Origin: Lentzea aerocolonigenes
GTDB taxonomy: Bacteria > Actinomycetota > Actinomycetes > Mycobacteriales > Pseudonocardiaceae
Length of the DNA stretch: 64,000 nt
Reading direction: 5' to 3'
Assembly (NCBI RefSeq): GCF_000955955.1
Contig: NZ_JYJG01000064.1
Span: 21,570-85,569 of the forward strand
Shown: positions 63,287 to 64,000 of the stretch, piece by piece
Layout: every line of letters starts with the position of its first letter
How positions within the stretch are numbered: position 1 is the stretch's first letter
Program-made: the position numbers and the translations under genes
The notes under the pieces: generated by a model
What the model was told of the DNA's origin: nothing
Seen by the model: only the letters and a program-made list of their open reading frames with translations
Databases searched by the model: none

Positions 63287-64000
63287 TCAGGACGCGGCCG
63301 GTACCGCCCAGGACGGCCGCCAAACCCGGCCGGTGAGCGGCGGCAGTCCCGCGAGGTGCTCGACGACCCCGCGCAGCCGAGGGTGCGGGCTCGCGCTGGG
63401 CAACATCAACGAGATCGGGTACGCGATCGTCGGCTCCACGACCGGGATGCGCCGCAGGTCGTGCCCGGCGGGCCAGGTGTACCGGTCGCGCGAGCCGACC
63501 AGGGTGGCCACCTCCGCGGACTCCGCGAGGGTGTCGAGCAGCACCTCGTCCCCGAAGTGCGGGCCAGCCGCGTCGACGCGGAGGTCGAACGCCGTGACGA
63601 GCTCGTCGTAGAACACCGCCCACTCGCTGCGCGGCGCGATGCCGGGCACCCAGATGCGGAACTCGCGCAGCTGCGCCGGGGTCACCGTGCCCGCCGATGC
63701 GAGCGGGTGGCGGGGACCGACCAGCAACTCGGCCGGTGAGTCGAAGGCGTGGATCATCCGCACGCCGGGTGGCAGCGCGGCCGGATCGGTGACGGAGCGG
63801 AACGACGCGTCGACCTTGCCCGCCGCGACCTGGGCGGCCACCTCGTGCGGGTCGTTGAGCCGCAGCGACGTCACGTCCAGCTCGATGCCGGGGTTCGACC
63901 GCCAGTACTCGTGCAGCACCACGGCCTGAGCGCTGCGCAGGCCGAGCACGTCGATCCGCAGCGCTCGCGGCCGGAGCGCGGCGATCGCGCGGTCGACACC
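63287..64000 (-). CDS. LysR-family transcriptional regulator (partial, 5' end outside window)
   Basis: The C-terminal effector domain of a LysR regulator; at least 237 codons are present and the frame stays open to the right edge (VDRAIAALRPRALRIDVLGLRS at the edge). Features are AVVLHEYWRSNPGIELDV, AAGKVDASFRSV (the usual xGxxDxxF pattern), ELLVGPRHPLAS and AYPISLMLP. The DNA-binding domain lies beyond the window. Its target would usually be a divergent gene further right. Confidence 0.88.
   Translation of the reverse strand, partial: GVDRAIAALRPRALRIDVLGLRSAQAVVLHEYWRSNPGIELDVTSLRLNDPHEVAAQVAAGKVDASFRSVTDPAALPPGVRMIHAFDSPAELLVGPRHPLASAGTVTPAQLREFRIWVPGIAPRSEWAVFYDELVTAFDLRVDAAGPHFGDEVLLDTLAESAEVATLVGSRDRYTWPAGHDLRRIPVVEPTIAYPISLMLPSASPHPRLRGVVEHLAGLPPLTGRVWRPSWAVPAAS

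Overview
This window is high-GC chromosomal DNA from an actinomycete. The GroEL2, ThiC and peptide deformylase proteins, the GTG/TTG starts, the DasR/dre chitin circuit and the tightly overlapping operons all fit family Pseudonocardiaceae (Lentzea/Saccharothrix-like). That placement is inference from protein style; no 16S rRNA gene is present. I saw no tRNA, rRNA, CRISPR array or prophage. The only clear mobile element is one TnpB gene.

Layout. 1-3.8 kb: ROK regulator plus a MalEFG-type sugar ABC importer without its own ATPase. 3.9-8.9 kb: two small membrane proteins, then a four-gene YbaB / WXG100-like / large helical protein / membrane protein cassette resembling type VII secretion substrate loci, and a DUF3558 lipoprotein. 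8.9-12.7 kb: a BadF-type sugar kinase and a secreted subtilisin. 12.7-21.4 kb: a nine-gene, almost fully translationally coupled L-fucose operon covering uptake, mutarotation and the whole oxidative, non-phosphorylated route to pyruvate plus lactate. 21.4-24 kb: a DapA-family lyase with a divergent LysR regulator, and a FadR-type regulator whose promoter carries a site resembling the palindrome ahead of the fucose operon. 24.1-33.8 kb: amino-sugar/chitin block with nagA, an SIS-domain isomerase/deaminase, a GH3 N-acetylglucosaminidase, dasABC, dasR and an MFS exporter. Two good dre palindromes tie nagA and dasA to DasR. A 443-bp gap after nagA holds two hairpin terminators and five copies of a short repeat in both orientations.

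33.7-38.4 kb: two tandem PLP threonine-dehydratase-like genes, a Thr-rich membrane protein, a long structured leader with a secreted chymotrypsin-type protease, and a DODA-type dioxygenase. 38.4-45.5 kb: thiamine block (thiE; TPP riboswitch-thiO-thiS-thiG; TPP riboswitch-thiC-thiD), interrupted by a MarR gene and by an SRPBCC/TetR divergent pair.

45.5-64 kb: a zinc-ribbon protein, LysE and an aldo/keto reductase, then a block whose order (def, DUF3263, LytR_C, Cdc48-like ATPase, pssA, psd, moeA, groEL2) matches Mycobacterium tuberculosis Rv0429c-Rv0440 as I remember it. Here it also holds a LamG exported protein, an M48 protease, an AIM24 protein, cspA, a TnpB element and a Ser/Thr kinase. 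groEL2 has two tandem CIRCE operators. A LysR gene runs off the right edge.

Together the left half reads as a scavenging region for sugars from glycoproteins, chitin and cell walls (fucose, GlcNAc, secreted proteases). The right half is conserved housekeeping: thiamine, phosphatidylethanolamine, molybdopterin and chaperone genes.
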